NCBI RefSeq assembly: GCF_900102085.1
Contig: NZ_FMVM01000028.1
Location: 1 to 56,388 of the forward strand
Length of the DNA: 56,388 bases
Direction of reading: 5' to 3'
Origin: Paenibacillus polysaccharolyticus
GTDB taxonomy: Bacteria; Bacillota; Bacilli; Paenibacillales; Paenibacillaceae
The notes beneath the pieces were generated by a model. It saw only the letters and a program-made list of their open reading frames with translations. It ran no database searches and was not told where the DNA came from. This document shows, piece after piece, positions 17,049-26,386 of the stretch; position 1 is the stretch's first letter, and every line of letters begins with the position of its first letter. The position numbers and the translations under genes are program-made.

Positions 17049-19310
17049 TTGTCGCGCACGTGGTATTATCGATTGCTCTTTTCGTATTTCCCTATATTTT
17101 TCTTTACGATGACGATAATTATCTTTATTGCTTTTGTATTCATTAATGATATTTCCAGAGAGGAAACTAGGAAAGCTGACCGGATATCCACCAGTTATCT
17201 GGCCACCACGCTGGATCATACAATCCGGGACATTGAACTGGCTGTGACAGAGAAAGTGCAATACGAACCGGCATACAGGCTTTATTTCAACGGTAACAAT
17301 CCTAATAACTCGGATACAGTGTATACGATTGCACAAAGTTTACGTGAGATGATCAATTCTTCTTCATGGATTCAATCCATATATCTGTATGACAAGCAAC
17401 ATGAGCGCGTTATAACGCTAAGTGGTTCAAGAGACGTGGGGAATTTCTCAGACAAGGCATGGATTGATCACATTCTAAGTGGTGCAACGGGTCAAGGCTG
17501 GCAGCCTGTTCGAGAGATGGAACCAGAAGAGTATCAGAGGACACCTGTACAAGTGTTGACCGTAAATAAAGAAATGCCTTTACCTTTTGGCTCAGAAGGT
17601 GTATTGGTCATCAATATCAAGATGAGCAGTATCAAGCAGAGTGTCGATAGCATGGTCAATGGAAAACTCTCTTTCCTGACGATAAGTGATCAGGAGGGCA
17701 GGGTCGTCTATGATGCTCATTCGGATAATGAGAGTGCTATCGAGGGTACAAAATTAAATGAGCTATCATTGGAAAGATTGGGATGGACTCTTAGCAGCGG
17801 CATTAAAGCTGGCAATTTGTTTGGCTGGGTGTCGGTTGTTTCATATGTGTGGCTGTTCATTGCTATATTGACGGTGATCTGCGCAATTATCTACATCGTG
17901 TATGTGACCCGGCGTAACTATAAGCCAATTCAGATCATCATGAACCGGATTGAATCGCAACAGATCAAAGCATTTGAACAATCCGGTGCTCGTATGGATG
18001 AGATGAAGATGATTGATGGTGTGCTTGAGAACTTGATTAACCATATGATGGATTATGATAAAAAGAGCCGTGAGAATGTACTTATGCAACGTAGTAAGTT
18101 GTTTAGTGCTTTACTACAAGGTGAGCATGTGGACAATGCGGCTGGCCAGCTGTATGAGGTGTCTCCATTTGATGGAGCCCATGCGGCTTCTCGCTTTATC
18201 GTGGTTGTTGGGGATATCAACCGATATGAGAAGGGGTTTCAGGAAAAGTTCACCAGAGGAGAGCAAAATACACTGAAGTTTGCCCTGATGAATGTATTAC
18301 AGGAGTTATCTAGGGATACAGAAGTGCAGTGTTGGACGGAATGGATCAGTGCTGATCGGATTGCTATTCTTTTCTTTTCGAAGGAAGACGGGCAACAAGG
18401 TCAGGAACTGTCTAAGCAGATTCGAGTGGTTGCCGAGGAATGTAAGTCCTGGGTAGAGCAGAACCTTCGTATATCCCTCAGCTTCGGCATCGGTCCTGTT
18501 GCTGAGGGAATTGAAGCAATACATCAATCGTTTACAGCCGCTGAAGCAGTAATGCAACGGAAGTTGCTGATGAATGGTGATGTGGGTGAAGCAGAGATCA
18601 GCGAGCTACAACATCCTTTGCTGGAGACATATACGTATTTGCAAATGATAGCTGACTTTGTCAAACGGTTCAGAATGTCGAGTGGACAGTGGAGAGAGCA
18701 ATTAGAGGATATCTTTAAGGAATTTGAGCGAAACAAATTACCGGATGATGAGATCCGTTCCTTAATTGAGGCTATGCTGCAGATGCTTAGCCGGGAAGTC
18801 TCCATGATGTCGGAAGGATTGCAGAAAGAACTATCGGAAGAGAACATTAACAATTGGCTACATGCGATGGAAGAAGCAGAGTCGTTAGAGGATGTTAAGG
18901 TGCTCTTGTTTGATAGTCTTACCGATCTATTCCGGACTTACGTTGCTGTAACGGAAACAAAGAGTTATAAAGCTATGGTTAATGAAATGAAAAATTATAT
19001 CGAGGAGCAGTTCACCAATCCGGACCTATCGCTGAAACATCTGAGTGACCGTTTCCAGATCTCGGGCAAACATGCAAGCTACCTGTTTAAGACGGAATTC
19101 AACATGAAGTTTGTGGACTTTGTGACTGAGCTTCGGATGAAAGAAACGGAGAAGCTGCTGCTTAATACCGATCATTCTTTACAGGACATAGCCTTGAAGG
19201 TAGGATATGCAAATGGTATTACACTTGGGCGCGTATTCAAACGAGTCACAGGCATTACACCTGGAGATTACCGCCGGATGAAAAAGGATCAAAAAGCGAC
19301 AGATGAATAA
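17049..19310 (+). CDS. Membrane-bound AraC-family regulator (sensor-regulator)
   Basis: A 753-residue one-component regulator common in Paenibacillus sugar loci. TM1 is at about 8-31, then an extracellular sensor region of ~230 residues (Cache-like), TM2 at about 261-286, a cytoplasmic middle region, and a C-terminal AraC double helix-turn-helix (last ~100 residues, with LKHLSDRFQISGKHASYLFK and LQDIALKVGYANGITLGRVFK). TTG at 17049 is preferred because GAGGAG (17034-17039) lies nine bases ahead; a TTG at 17019 has no such site. It precedes and probably controls the sugar ABC operon at 19818. A cre site between them fits. Confidence 0.88.
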   Translation: MSRTWYYRLLFSYFPIFFFTMTIIIFIAFVFINDISREETRKADRISTSYLATTLDHTIRDIELAVTEKVQYEPAYRLYFNGNNPNNSDTVYTIAQSLREMINSSSWIQSIYLYDKQHERVITLSGSRDVGNFSDKAWIDHILSGATGQGWQPVREMEPEEYQRTPVQVLTVNKEMPLPFGSEGVLVINIKMSSIKQSVDSMVNGKLSFLTISDQEGRVVYDAHSDNESAIEGTKLNELSLERLGWTLSSGIKAGNLFGWVSVVSYVWLFIAILTVICAIIYIVYVTRRNYKPIQIIMNRIESQQIKAFEQSGARMDEMKMIDGVLENLINHMMDYDKKSRENVLMQRSKLFSALLQGEHVDNAAGQLYEVSPFDGAHAASRFIVVVGDINRYEKGFQEKFTRGEQNTLKFALMNVLQELSRDTEVQCWTEWISADRIAILFFSKEDGQQGQELSKQIRVVAEECKSWVEQNLRISLSFGIGPVAEGIEAIHQSFTAAEAVMQRKLLMNGDVGEAEISELQHPLLETYTYLQMIADFVKRFRMSSGQWREQLEDIFKEFERNKLPDDEIRSLIEAMLQMLSREVSMMSEGLQKELSEENINNWLHAMEEAESLEDVKVLLFDSLTDLFRTYVAVTETKSYKAMVNEMKNYIEEQFTNPDLSLKHLSDRFQISGKHASYLFKTEFNMKFVDFVTELRMKETEKLLLNTDHSLQDIALKVGYANGITLGRVFKRVTGITPGDYRRMKKDQKATDE

Positions 19311-19394
19311 TGAGATATCTGCTCATGTTCCAAAATAAACAAGTAAAATTGTGTCATGTTTCCATACATGCTCAACGGAATATTGAATTGAATC

Positions 19395-19463
19395 AGGGTG
19401 AATCGATAATGTGAATCTCCATAATTTAGGGAGATATCATCAATTGCGATTCGCCCTTTTTAT
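19395..19463 (+). terminator. Terminator after the AraC-type regulator
   Basis: AGGGTGAATCG (19396-19406) pairs with CGATTCGCCCT, with a long interior containing GATATC-type pairs, followed by a T-rich tail TTTTATTT. Confidence 0.65.
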
Positions 19464-19483
19464 TTAGTTTTAACATCATAAAA

Positions 19484-19497
19484 TGAAAGCGCTTGAA
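19484..19497 (+). promoter_or_regulatory. Candidate cre site (CcpA operator)
   Basis: TGAAAGCGCTTGAA matches the catabolite-responsive element core (consensus like TGWAANCGNTNWCA). It lies about 330 bases upstream of the binding-protein gene, so it suggests CcpA and HPr-Ser-P repression of this sugar operon. The promoter itself was not located with confidence. Confidence 0.6.
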
Positions 19498-19817
19498 AGA
19501 CGATGAAATAAACATGTATGTTTCATGGTAATGTCAGAAGATGTGTCATCAATGCTTCCTGATGTAACATACGAATTTAGTCAGTGCGAGAAAATGGTTT
19601 GTTCCCATCGTGTTTGGATAGGGGGAGTTAGTGCCTCTAAACCCTTCTCCCATGCGGTTTTATGGAATTTTGGCAGTCTGCGAAAATAAGCTACCATGCA
19701 AACCATAACTCGTTTGTAGACCCACCCGAATTTAGTATGTTGTCAGAGCACACAATAGTATGGAATACTCAGGGCAAGCTTTAAAACATTCACGTAAAGC
19801 CAAAGGGGATGAACAGA
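19498..19817 (+). other. Leader/promoter region of the sugar ABC operon
   Basis: About 320 bases with no ORF. It should contain the operon promoter and the AraC-type operator, but I see no clear sigma-A -35/-10 pair. The ribosome site AAAGGGG is at its end. Confidence 0.35.
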
Positions 19818-21410
19818 ATGACAAGAAAAGGGAGTCTTAAAAAGTTGATGGGTTTGGCGCTTACAGCAGTAATGGGCGTCTCACTACTTGCGGGGTGCGG
19901 ATCATCAGACAACAAATCAGCAGAAGGCGGAGCAGCTGGTGATGGAAAGCGTGTCACATTAAAGGTGGAGCTTTTCGACCGTGGTAACACCCCATCGCCT
20001 TACACAATCACGAACAGCTATCTCACAAAGATGATTCAAGAGAAGTTCGGTGATCCTAACAACATTGATGTACAATTTGTTCCTGTTCAACGTTCCGAAG
20101 AAGTGACGAAGCTGAATGTCCTGATGGCTAGTGCCTCAGATGTTCCAGATGTTGTCTTTGTTTACGACTCCACTGTGTTTTACCGTTATGCACAACAGGG
20201 AGGTCTGACAGATGTAGGTGATCTGGTGAACCAGTATGGACCTAATCTGAAGAAATTCCTGGGTGAAGATACTTTAAAGTTTGGACAATTGGAAGGAAAG
20301 CAATTTGCTATTCCGGGTAAACGCGCCATTACTGGCCGTTACAGTTCTTATATTCGTCAAGATTGGTTAGATAAGCTGGGAATGCCAGCACCTAAGACAA
20401 CCGATGAGTTGTATACAACACTGAAAGCATTCAAGGAAAAAGATCCAGCGAAACTGGGAAGCAAAAACATTCCTATGGGCTTTGCGCTTGCACCGGCTCA
20501 GTATGAGACATTGATCTACTCCTTTATCAAACCTGTAAGTGGCGACAAAACATATGGTCAACGTTATGAATTGCCGCTCCATGAAGGATTCAAAGAGTCC
20601 ATGCAATTCCTGAACAAACTTTACAATGAAGGTTTGATCAGTAAAGATTTCAGTTTGGATAAAGACAAAACGCAACTGAATAAAGATATTCAAAATGGTA
20701 ATGTAGGTTTCTGGTCTGAAGATGCTGATGCTATGTTCGGTAAAGAGGCTACTATGGATCTCATGCGTAAAAATGTAAGCGACGGCAAAGTTCTGCCACT
20801 AGATGCTTATACTAACCCGAACGCAGATAACAAACACATCAAATCACGTTACGGTTCAAATGGTTTGTTCATTATGATTCCGAAAAGCAGTGAGCGTGCA
20901 GTGGAAGCAGTTAAATACCTGGATTGGATGGCGTCTGACAACAACCTGATGGATATCATCAGTGGTGTGAAAGGCGAGAACTATGATCTGGTAGACGGTA
21001 TTCCGGTTGCAAAAGAAGATGTAGCCCAAGAAGCAGCAGATCGTTTCTACAACGCAAATGATTTTGCGATCATCTCCAACGGTAAAAACATCGGAGATCA
21101 AGCTACAAACGAAAAAGCATGGATTCTGGGTTACCCTAAAAATAACCAGGAGCTGTTGAAGCAATCTCTTGAGATTGCAAACACAGATACAGTAGGACCG
21201 ATCATCTTCGATAAACCGATTGCTGCCGAGATGAAATATGGCACTACACTTAATGACAAGCTTGATGTCATTATCGTAAAATCCGCTATGGCAAAACCAG
21301 CTGATTTCGAATCTGTATTTGAAAAAGAAATGGCTGATTATATGTCCTTGGGCGGTAACGATTTGAAGAAAGAGCTGGAAGAAGCTTTGCAGGGTATGGG
21401 TGGAAAGTAA
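19818..21410 (+). CDS. Extracellular solute-binding lipoprotein of a sugar ABC importer
   Basis: A 530-residue lipoprotein. It has a basic N-terminus, a hydrophobic stretch and lipobox LLAGC with Cys27, then a low-complexity linker (Ser, Gly, Ala). The ~500-residue size and the partner permeases of LplB/YtcP type place it with the large LipO/AlgQ-like binding proteins, which take oligosaccharides rather than single sugars. AAAGGGG (19802-19808) is too close to the ATG at 19809, so 19818 is chosen. First gene of binding protein - permease - permease - isomerase. The substrate is unknown. Confidence 0.93.
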   Translation: MTRKGSLKKLMGLALTAVMGVSLLAGCGSSDNKSAEGGAAGDGKRVTLKVELFDRGNTPSPYTITNSYLTKMIQEKFGDPNNIDVQFVPVQRSEEVTKLNVLMASASDVPDVVFVYDSTVFYRYAQQGGLTDVGDLVNQYGPNLKKFLGEDTLKFGQLEGKQFAIPGKRAITGRYSSYIRQDWLDKLGMPAPKTTDELYTTLKAFKEKDPAKLGSKNIPMGFALAPAQYETLIYSFIKPVSGDKTYGQRYELPLHEGFKESMQFLNKLYNEGLISKDFSLDKDKTQLNKDIQNGNVGFWSEDADAMFGKEATMDLMRKNVSDGKVLPLDAYTNPNADNKHIKSRYGSNGLFIMIPKSSERAVEAVKYLDWMASDNNLMDIISGVKGENYDLVDGIPVAKEDVAQEAADRFYNANDFAIISNGKNIGDQATNEKAWILGYPKNNQELLKQSLEIANTDTVGPIIFDKPIAAEMKYGTTLNDKLDVIIVKSAMAKPADFESVFEKEMADYMSLGGNDLKKELEEALQGMGGK

Positions 21411-21466
21411 GCCTTAGTAAGCATGGAGAATATTAAAAAAGAAACCATACAACTGTTTCGAATTAG

Positions 21467-21507
21467 AAAGGAACGTGTGCCGCCGGATCGGCGGCACAAA
21501 CGTTTCT
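21467..21507 (+). repeat. Hairpin between binding-protein and permease genes
   Basis: GTGCCGCC (21477-21484) pairs with GGCGGCAC (21490-21497) round GGATC, extended by AAGGAACGT/ACGTTTCTT. It has only a short T-run. It probably protects the 3' end of the binding-protein mRNA or limits readthrough, giving more binding protein than permease. Confidence 0.6.
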
Positions 21508-21527
21508 TATGATAGGAGGAAACCATC

Positions 21528-22427
21528 TTGAACCTCACATATTTGAAAAGATATTGGCAACTATACGCATTAATTTCTCTGCCTATAATCTACTTTTTAA
21601 TCTTCCGTTACGGACCGATGTACGGTGTCCAGATCGCTTTTAAAGATTTCAACCTTTTTCAAGGTATCAACGGTAGTGAATGGATCGGTTTCGATGCTTT
21701 TCGCGAGGTATTCGCAATGCCCGATTTCTACACTACATTACGCAACACATTTATGCTGAATTTTCTTGATCTGATCGTTTCATTCCCTGCTCCAATTATT
21801 CTGGCGATTATGCTCTATGAGGTTAGATTCAAATGGTTTAAGAAAATCTCACAAACCATTCTGTATATTCCTCACTTTATCTCCTGGGTTATCATCGGAG
21901 GGATTGTCTACCAATTGTTTGGCAATCAATCCGGTATGGTAAACAATCTACTGCAGAGCATGGGATTTGATTCCATTCCATTTTTGACAGAAAAAAACTC
22001 ATGGCTTGTTACCTACCTGTTCACAGGTGTGTGGCAAAGCGCTGGGTGGGGAACCATCTTGTATCTGGCTGCATTAACAGGTGTGAACAAGGAATTGTTC
22101 GAGGCAGCTGAGATTGATGGTGCAACGCGGCTGAAGAGAATCTGGCATATTACAATACCAAGTATTAAACCAACGATTATTACCTTGCTTATTCTTAACC
22201 TTGGAAATATGGTCAGCATCGGTTTTGACCGGCCTTATGTTATTGGTAATACGGCTGTTCGTGAATATTCCGATGTACTTAGTACCTTTGTATACAGAAT
22301 TGGTCTACAGTCTGGACAATATACACTTGCAACGGTTGTCGGCTTATTCCAGGCGGTTGTCGGACTGGTCTTTGTCCTAGGTTCCAACTATCTGTCGAAG
22401 AAAACAACGGGTGAAGGAATTCTCTAA
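21528..22427 (+). CDS. Sugar ABC importer permease, LplB type
   Basis: A 299-residue inner-membrane permease with about six transmembrane segments. The EAA loop that contacts the ATPase is EAAEIDGATRLKRIWHITIP. The start is TTG behind ATAGGAGGAAACC. It forms a heterodimeric channel with the next gene product. There is no ATPase in this operon. Confidence 0.94.
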   Translation: MNLTYLKRYWQLYALISLPIIYFLIFRYGPMYGVQIAFKDFNLFQGINGSEWIGFDAFREVFAMPDFYTTLRNTFMLNFLDLIVSFPAPIILAIMLYEVRFKWFKKISQTILYIPHFISWVIIGGIVYQLFGNQSGMVNNLLQSMGFDSIPFLTEKNSWLVTYLFTGVWQSAGWGTILYLAALTGVNKELFEAAEIDGATRLKRIWHITIPSIKPTIITLLILNLGNMVSIGFDRPYVIGNTAVREYSDVLSTFVYRIGLQSGQYTLATVVGLFQAVVGLVFVLGSNYLSKKTTGEGIL

Positions 22428-22503
22428 TTCCAGAACAATAGTAAGATGTACACCAATTTGACTTGTTGTACGTATAGATCATCAGTAAAGGAGTTGTGCG
22501 CAG

Positions 22504-23376
22504 ATGAGTGAACGCACCTCGAATCGGATTTTCGACATTGTCAATGTCACGTTTATTTCATTGTTTGTACTATTCTGTCTTGCTCCGTTTTTACACACGA
22601 TTGCGATATCACTTAGTTCGAACCGGGCCATAACGTCAGGTGAAGTCACGATTTTCCCGAAAGAGTTCTCCTGGGATGCCTATGGCCAAGTATTTTCGGA
22701 TAACTCCATGCTGTATTCGCTAGGATTTACAGCGCTTCTTACGGTTGCAACAACGGTACTCTGTCTGTTGTTTACCATTGCTGCAGCGTACCCTTTGACG
22801 AAGAAAAAATTAAAGGGCCGTAAGTTGTTTATGTACATCATTATTATTACGATGTTCTTCAGCGGCGGGATTATTCCTGAGTATCTACTGATTCGTGACC
22901 TGCATTTGATGAACTCGGTTTGGGCATTAATTTTGCCAGGGTTGGTTAGTCCATTTAACTTGATTATCCTGATCTCTTTCTTCCGCGGAATACCGGATAG
23001 CCTGGAAGAGTCTGCCGAAATCGATGGAAGCTCTCATGTGTACACGCTCTTCAAAATCATTTTGCCGCTGTCTATGCCGGTACTTGCTACACTTGGTCTG
23101 TTCTACGCGGTCGGACGTTGGAATGGCTTTCAGGATTCCCTGATGTACATCACAGATCCAAAGTTATATCCTTTGCAACTGAAGCTCTTTCAAATGGTAC
23201 AGAACAATATGATAAGTGACCTCACGTTGCTGGAGGGTGCTAGCCGTACAAGATTAACACCAGAGAGTCTTAAAGCTGCAGCAGTTGTCTTTGCAACAGT
23301 ACCGATCCTGCTGGTATATCCATGGTTGCAAAAGTATTTTGTTAGTGGCGCAATGCAAGGAGCAATCAAAGGTTAA
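22504..23376 (+). CDS. Sugar ABC importer permease, YtcP/LplC type
   Basis: A 290-residue permease with about six transmembrane segments and the EAA loop EESAEIDGSSHVYTLFKIIL. It is the second channel subunit. RBS AAAGGAGTTG. The C-terminus ends with the typical FVSGAMQGAIKG of this family. Confidence 0.94.
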   Translation: MSERTSNRIFDIVNVTFISLFVLFCLAPFLHTIAISLSSNRAITSGEVTIFPKEFSWDAYGQVFSDNSMLYSLGFTALLTVATTVLCLLFTIAAAYPLTKKKLKGRKLFMYIIIITMFFSGGIIPEYLLIRDLHLMNSVWALILPGLVSPFNLIILISFFRGIPDSLEESAEIDGSSHVYTLFKIILPLSMPVLATLGLFYAVGRWNGFQDSLMYITDPKLYPLQLKLFQMVQNNMISDLTLLEGASRTRLTPESLKAAAVVFATVPILLVYPWLQKYFVSGAMQGAIKG

Positions 23377-23431
23377 TTCGTAGTCCCCATACACGCAAAC
23401 ATCACAATCGGGGAAGGAGAAGGAATGAATT

Positions 23432-24385
23432 ATGCAGGGAATTGACAAGGGAGAATACTCATTCTCGACATGCTGGAATATCAGGAGACACCCTGTAGGC
23501 GAGGACATGATTCGGGAAATTGCAGGGCTCGGCTTTCGCCGGGTGGAGCTTAACTATAACGTAACGAAGGAAATGCTCACTACAATTGAGCCGATGATTG
23601 AGCGCGGAGAGATTGGGGTGTCCAGTGTACACAACACATTCCCCCATGATCCCGATCCTGATTACGGAACCGATTCTGTGCTGCTCGGCTTTGAAGATGA
23701 AGTCAAGCGTAAGCGGGCCATTGATCTGCTGGTTGGATCGGCTGAATATGCACATCGTTATGGAGGGGAAGCGGTCGTTGTACACCCAGGCGAGGTACCT
23801 TTCCCACATGATGTCAGCAAGGATCTGGAAAAGCTGTATCGCGAAGAAGGAACGGACTCTCCACATTATCAGAGTAAATGGGCAGAGTTCATGGAGCGGC
23901 GCGAGGCCCTGAGTGCAGGGTATATTGATAAAATTATCGTCAGTCTGGATGAAGTTTGTAACCGGGCGGTGTCCAAAGGACTGAATGTCCGTTTCGGGAT
24001 CGAAACACGATCGAGACCGCAACAGATTCCTACGCTTGCTGAAGCGAAAACGATCATCCAGGCGCTCAAGGGAGCCCCGGTCGGGATTTGGTACGATACA
24101 GGTCATGCGATCATGATGGATCGATTGGGACTGTACGATAGTGTAGGTGAGATGCAGGGGCTCATGGATGATATCGTTGGTGTTCATATCCATGAAACAC
24201 TGGGATTATCGGATCACTGGTGTCCATACGTGCACAGTAAGGATATGCACTTCTATGATGCATATCTGCCTATGATCCGTAAAGCACAGGTGAAGGTATA
24301 TGAACTGAAGTCAGCCTGTGAACCGGAAGCGATTCACGAAAGTCATGATCTGCTGATGCAGAAACTTGCGAGATTAGAAGTATAG
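23432..24385 (+). CDS. Sugar phosphate isomerase/epimerase-like TIM barrel protein
   Basis: A 317-residue xylose-isomerase-like (AP-endonuclease family 2) barrel. Likely metal ligands sit in VVHPGEV, FGIETRSRPQQIPT (Glu), YDTGHAI (Asp, His) and VHIHETLG (His). The family covers isomerases, epimerases and dehydratases of sugars or inositols, so the substrate cannot be read from sequence. No signal peptide, so it is cytoplasmic and probably acts on the imported sugar. It follows the permease by 55 bases. Confidence 0.85.
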   Translation: MQGIDKGEYSFSTCWNIRRHPVGEDMIREIAGLGFRRVELNYNVTKEMLTTIEPMIERGEIGVSSVHNTFPHDPDPDYGTDSVLLGFEDEVKRKRAIDLLVGSAEYAHRYGGEAVVVHPGEVPFPHDVSKDLEKLYREEGTDSPHYQSKWAEFMERREALSAGYIDKIIVSLDEVCNRAVSKGLNVRFGIETRSRPQQIPTLAEAKTIIQALKGAPVGIWYDTGHAIMMDRLGLYDSVGEMQGLMDDIVGVHIHETLGLSDHWCPYVHSKDMHFYDAYLPMIRKAQVKVYELKSACEPEAIHESHDLLMQKLARLEV

Positions 24386-24396
24386 TTAGACAAAGC

Positions 24397-24443
24397 GATA
24401 AGATCGGTTGGCTTGGGCTGTTAGAGCGCACAGCCTGCTGATC
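24397..24443 (+). terminator. Terminator/attenuator after the isomerase gene
   Basis: GATAAGATC (24397-24405) pairs with GATCTTATC (24430-24438), enclosing GGGCTG/CACAGCC, and is followed by TTTTG. Some readthrough into the next gene is possible because no strong promoter is visible in between. Confidence 0.75.
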
Positions 24444-24513
24444 TTATCTTTTGATAGGGCTTTATTTGTATGAGTTGATGTTAATGGATGGATGGGATGG
24501 AGGGGTAATGTAG

Positions 24514-26256
24514 ATGTATAGACAAATGGTAGAAAGCAATGACAGAGCTACTGAGCGAGGCATAGAGCGGCAGGTGCTTGATTCGGAAAGCCGTTACTAT
24601 GGTGGAACAATTGATCCTTTTTCGGGTGTGGCTTGGGTTAACCATACGACGGGAACGCCAACAGATATGTGTTTCTGGGGGGCAGCCCTTTCTAATCCAG
24701 ACTCAACGTATTATCGTGACGAGACTCTGTTAGAGAGACTTCGGCTAGCGAGTGAGTTTGTGTTGCGTCATCAGCACAGTGATGGATCGATATCACCTGG
24801 CTGGACAAACTATCACTCCCCGCCAGACACTGCTTTTGTTGTTGTAGGATATTCGCAGTTATATCAACTTTTGAACCAACAGGATTGGGCGCTACTGAAG
24901 CCTGTATTGGATAATATGCGATTGTTTCTGGAACGGACGATTCCAGTCATGTTAACGGGAGGCTGTCATACACCAAATCATCGCTGGGTGTTGTGTGCCG
25001 CACTTGGTTTTCTGCATGAGATCTTTGGTATAGAGGAAGCGGTGAAACGTGCGGAGCAATGGCTAGCGGAAGGGGTTGATATTACTCCTGACGGGGAGTG
25101 GACGGAGCGCAGCAACGGAATTTACAATGCGGTGAGTGATATTATGCTGATTCATGCTGCACGGTTATTGAACCGTCCTGAACTGCTGGAACCAGTTCGT
25201 TTGAACCTTCGGATGATGGTATATCTCGTACACCCTACAGGTGAGATTGTGACTGATTATTCAGGTCGACAGGATCTGGGCAGTAAGCATGGCTTGTCTT
25301 CGTATTATTTGCCCTATGCGATCATGGCCAAACTGGATCAAGATCCGATTTTTGCAGGTATGGCTGCTTGGGCAGTTAGTGATTTGACAGATCCAGGTGT
25401 GTGTTCCGTGAATGCTCTTGTGAAGTTAATGTTGGAACCGGAACTCATAGAGATCGACGGGGTAAAAGACACATTACCCGAGAAGTATGACATCATACTT
25501 AATGAACATTTTGTTAGAGGGGGTTATTTGGAGAGGATCGATTTGGTAGGCCACCATCAACGAATCTCGCACAGTCGGATGCATACGGATTTTGGTGCTC
25601 CTGTTGCCCGAATCCGTGACGGAGAAACCAGCGTGACGGTTATGACGGAAGTAGCTCCATTTTTTGCACTTCGTCATGGCGAGGTGCGTCTGCTCGCTGT
25701 TCAGTTAGCGTCTTACTTTAACCCCGGGTATGTACCGATGCAAAATATGACTCGTCTCCCTCAGGGATATCGATTGACTGGGGAACAGAAGAAAGGTTAT
25801 TACGGTCCTGTTCCTTCGGCTGATTTACCAGCTACAGCTTCTTCATCAATCAGCCCGTGGTATTTGCTTCCGCATCAGACTCGTACACTTACACATGAGC
25901 AGACATTCCGTGTTGGTGCCGAGGTACTGCAGACAGACTGCGGCTGGACGATGCATCTGACTGGTGAGGAACCACAGGACATCATGATGCAATTATCCTT
26001 TGTATTTGGAAGTGAAGGAGAACTTAGCTGTGAGGATGGCATAGAAACCAGTGATGGTAGTATTCTGTGGAAAGGCGGCAAGCTTCGTTATAGTTGCGCA
26101 GAAGATTGGCTTGAGATTGATGGAGGCGAGATGGGACATCTGGCGGCAACGGTGCGTGAAGCCAAAATGCCTGAGAATTGCAAAATTGTACTGGTTAATT
26201 TCATGACGCCCTTCGATAAAACGCTGAATATAACCCTTTCTCCGTCACTAGTATGA
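24514..26256 (+). CDS. Predicted (alpha/alpha) barrel carbohydrate-active enzyme, unassigned
   Basis: A 580-residue protein without a signal peptide. The N-terminal ~300 residues look like an (alpha/alpha)6 toroid: repeated amphipathic helices with a conserved-looking HSPPDTAF, DGSISPGW and TERSNGIYNAVSD. The C-terminal half is rich in beta strands (about 320-580). This layout resembles heparinase/alginate-lyase-type polysaccharide lyases or unsaturated glycuronyl hydrolases, but I cannot assign a family. It sits behind an oligosaccharide importer and isomerase-like protein, so cytoplasmic cleavage of an imported oligosaccharide is the likely job. RBS GGAGGGG. Confidence 0.75.
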   Translation: MYRQMVESNDRATERGIERQVLDSESRYYGGTIDPFSGVAWVNHTTGTPTDMCFWGAALSNPDSTYYRDETLLERLRLASEFVLRHQHSDGSISPGWTNYHSPPDTAFVVVGYSQLYQLLNQQDWALLKPVLDNMRLFLERTIPVMLTGGCHTPNHRWVLCAALGFLHEIFGIEEAVKRAEQWLAEGVDITPDGEWTERSNGIYNAVSDIMLIHAARLLNRPELLEPVRLNLRMMVYLVHPTGEIVTDYSGRQDLGSKHGLSSYYLPYAIMAKLDQDPIFAGMAAWAVSDLTDPGVCSVNALVKLMLEPELIEIDGVKDTLPEKYDIILNEHFVRGGYLERIDLVGHHQRISHSRMHTDFGAPVARIRDGETSVTVMTEVAPFFALRHGEVRLLAVQLASYFNPGYVPMQNMTRLPQGYRLTGEQKKGYYGPVPSADLPATASSSISPWYLLPHQTRTLTHEQTFRVGAEVLQTDCGWTMHLTGEEPQDIMMQLSFVFGSEGELSCEDGIETSDGSILWKGGKLRYSCAEDWLEIDGGEMGHLAATVREAKMPENCKIVLVNFMTPFDKTLNITLSPSLV

Positions 26257-26307
26257 TGAGAAATCTCAGTAAACTTCTTGGCTAAAGTATTTATAGAATT
26301 AAGTAAT

Positions 26308-26350
26308 CAGCGTGTACCGATATTCATCCGGTGCACGCTGTTTATGTTTT
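26308..26350 (+). terminator. Terminator after the barrel enzyme gene
   Basis: CAGCGTGTACCG pairs with CGGTGCACGCTG round ATATTCATC, followed by a T-rich tail. Closes the sugar locus. It could also act on the convergent minus-strand gene. Confidence 0.8.
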
Positions 26351-26386
26351 CTTGAATCTTTTTGTGGTAATAAATGGGATTATATG

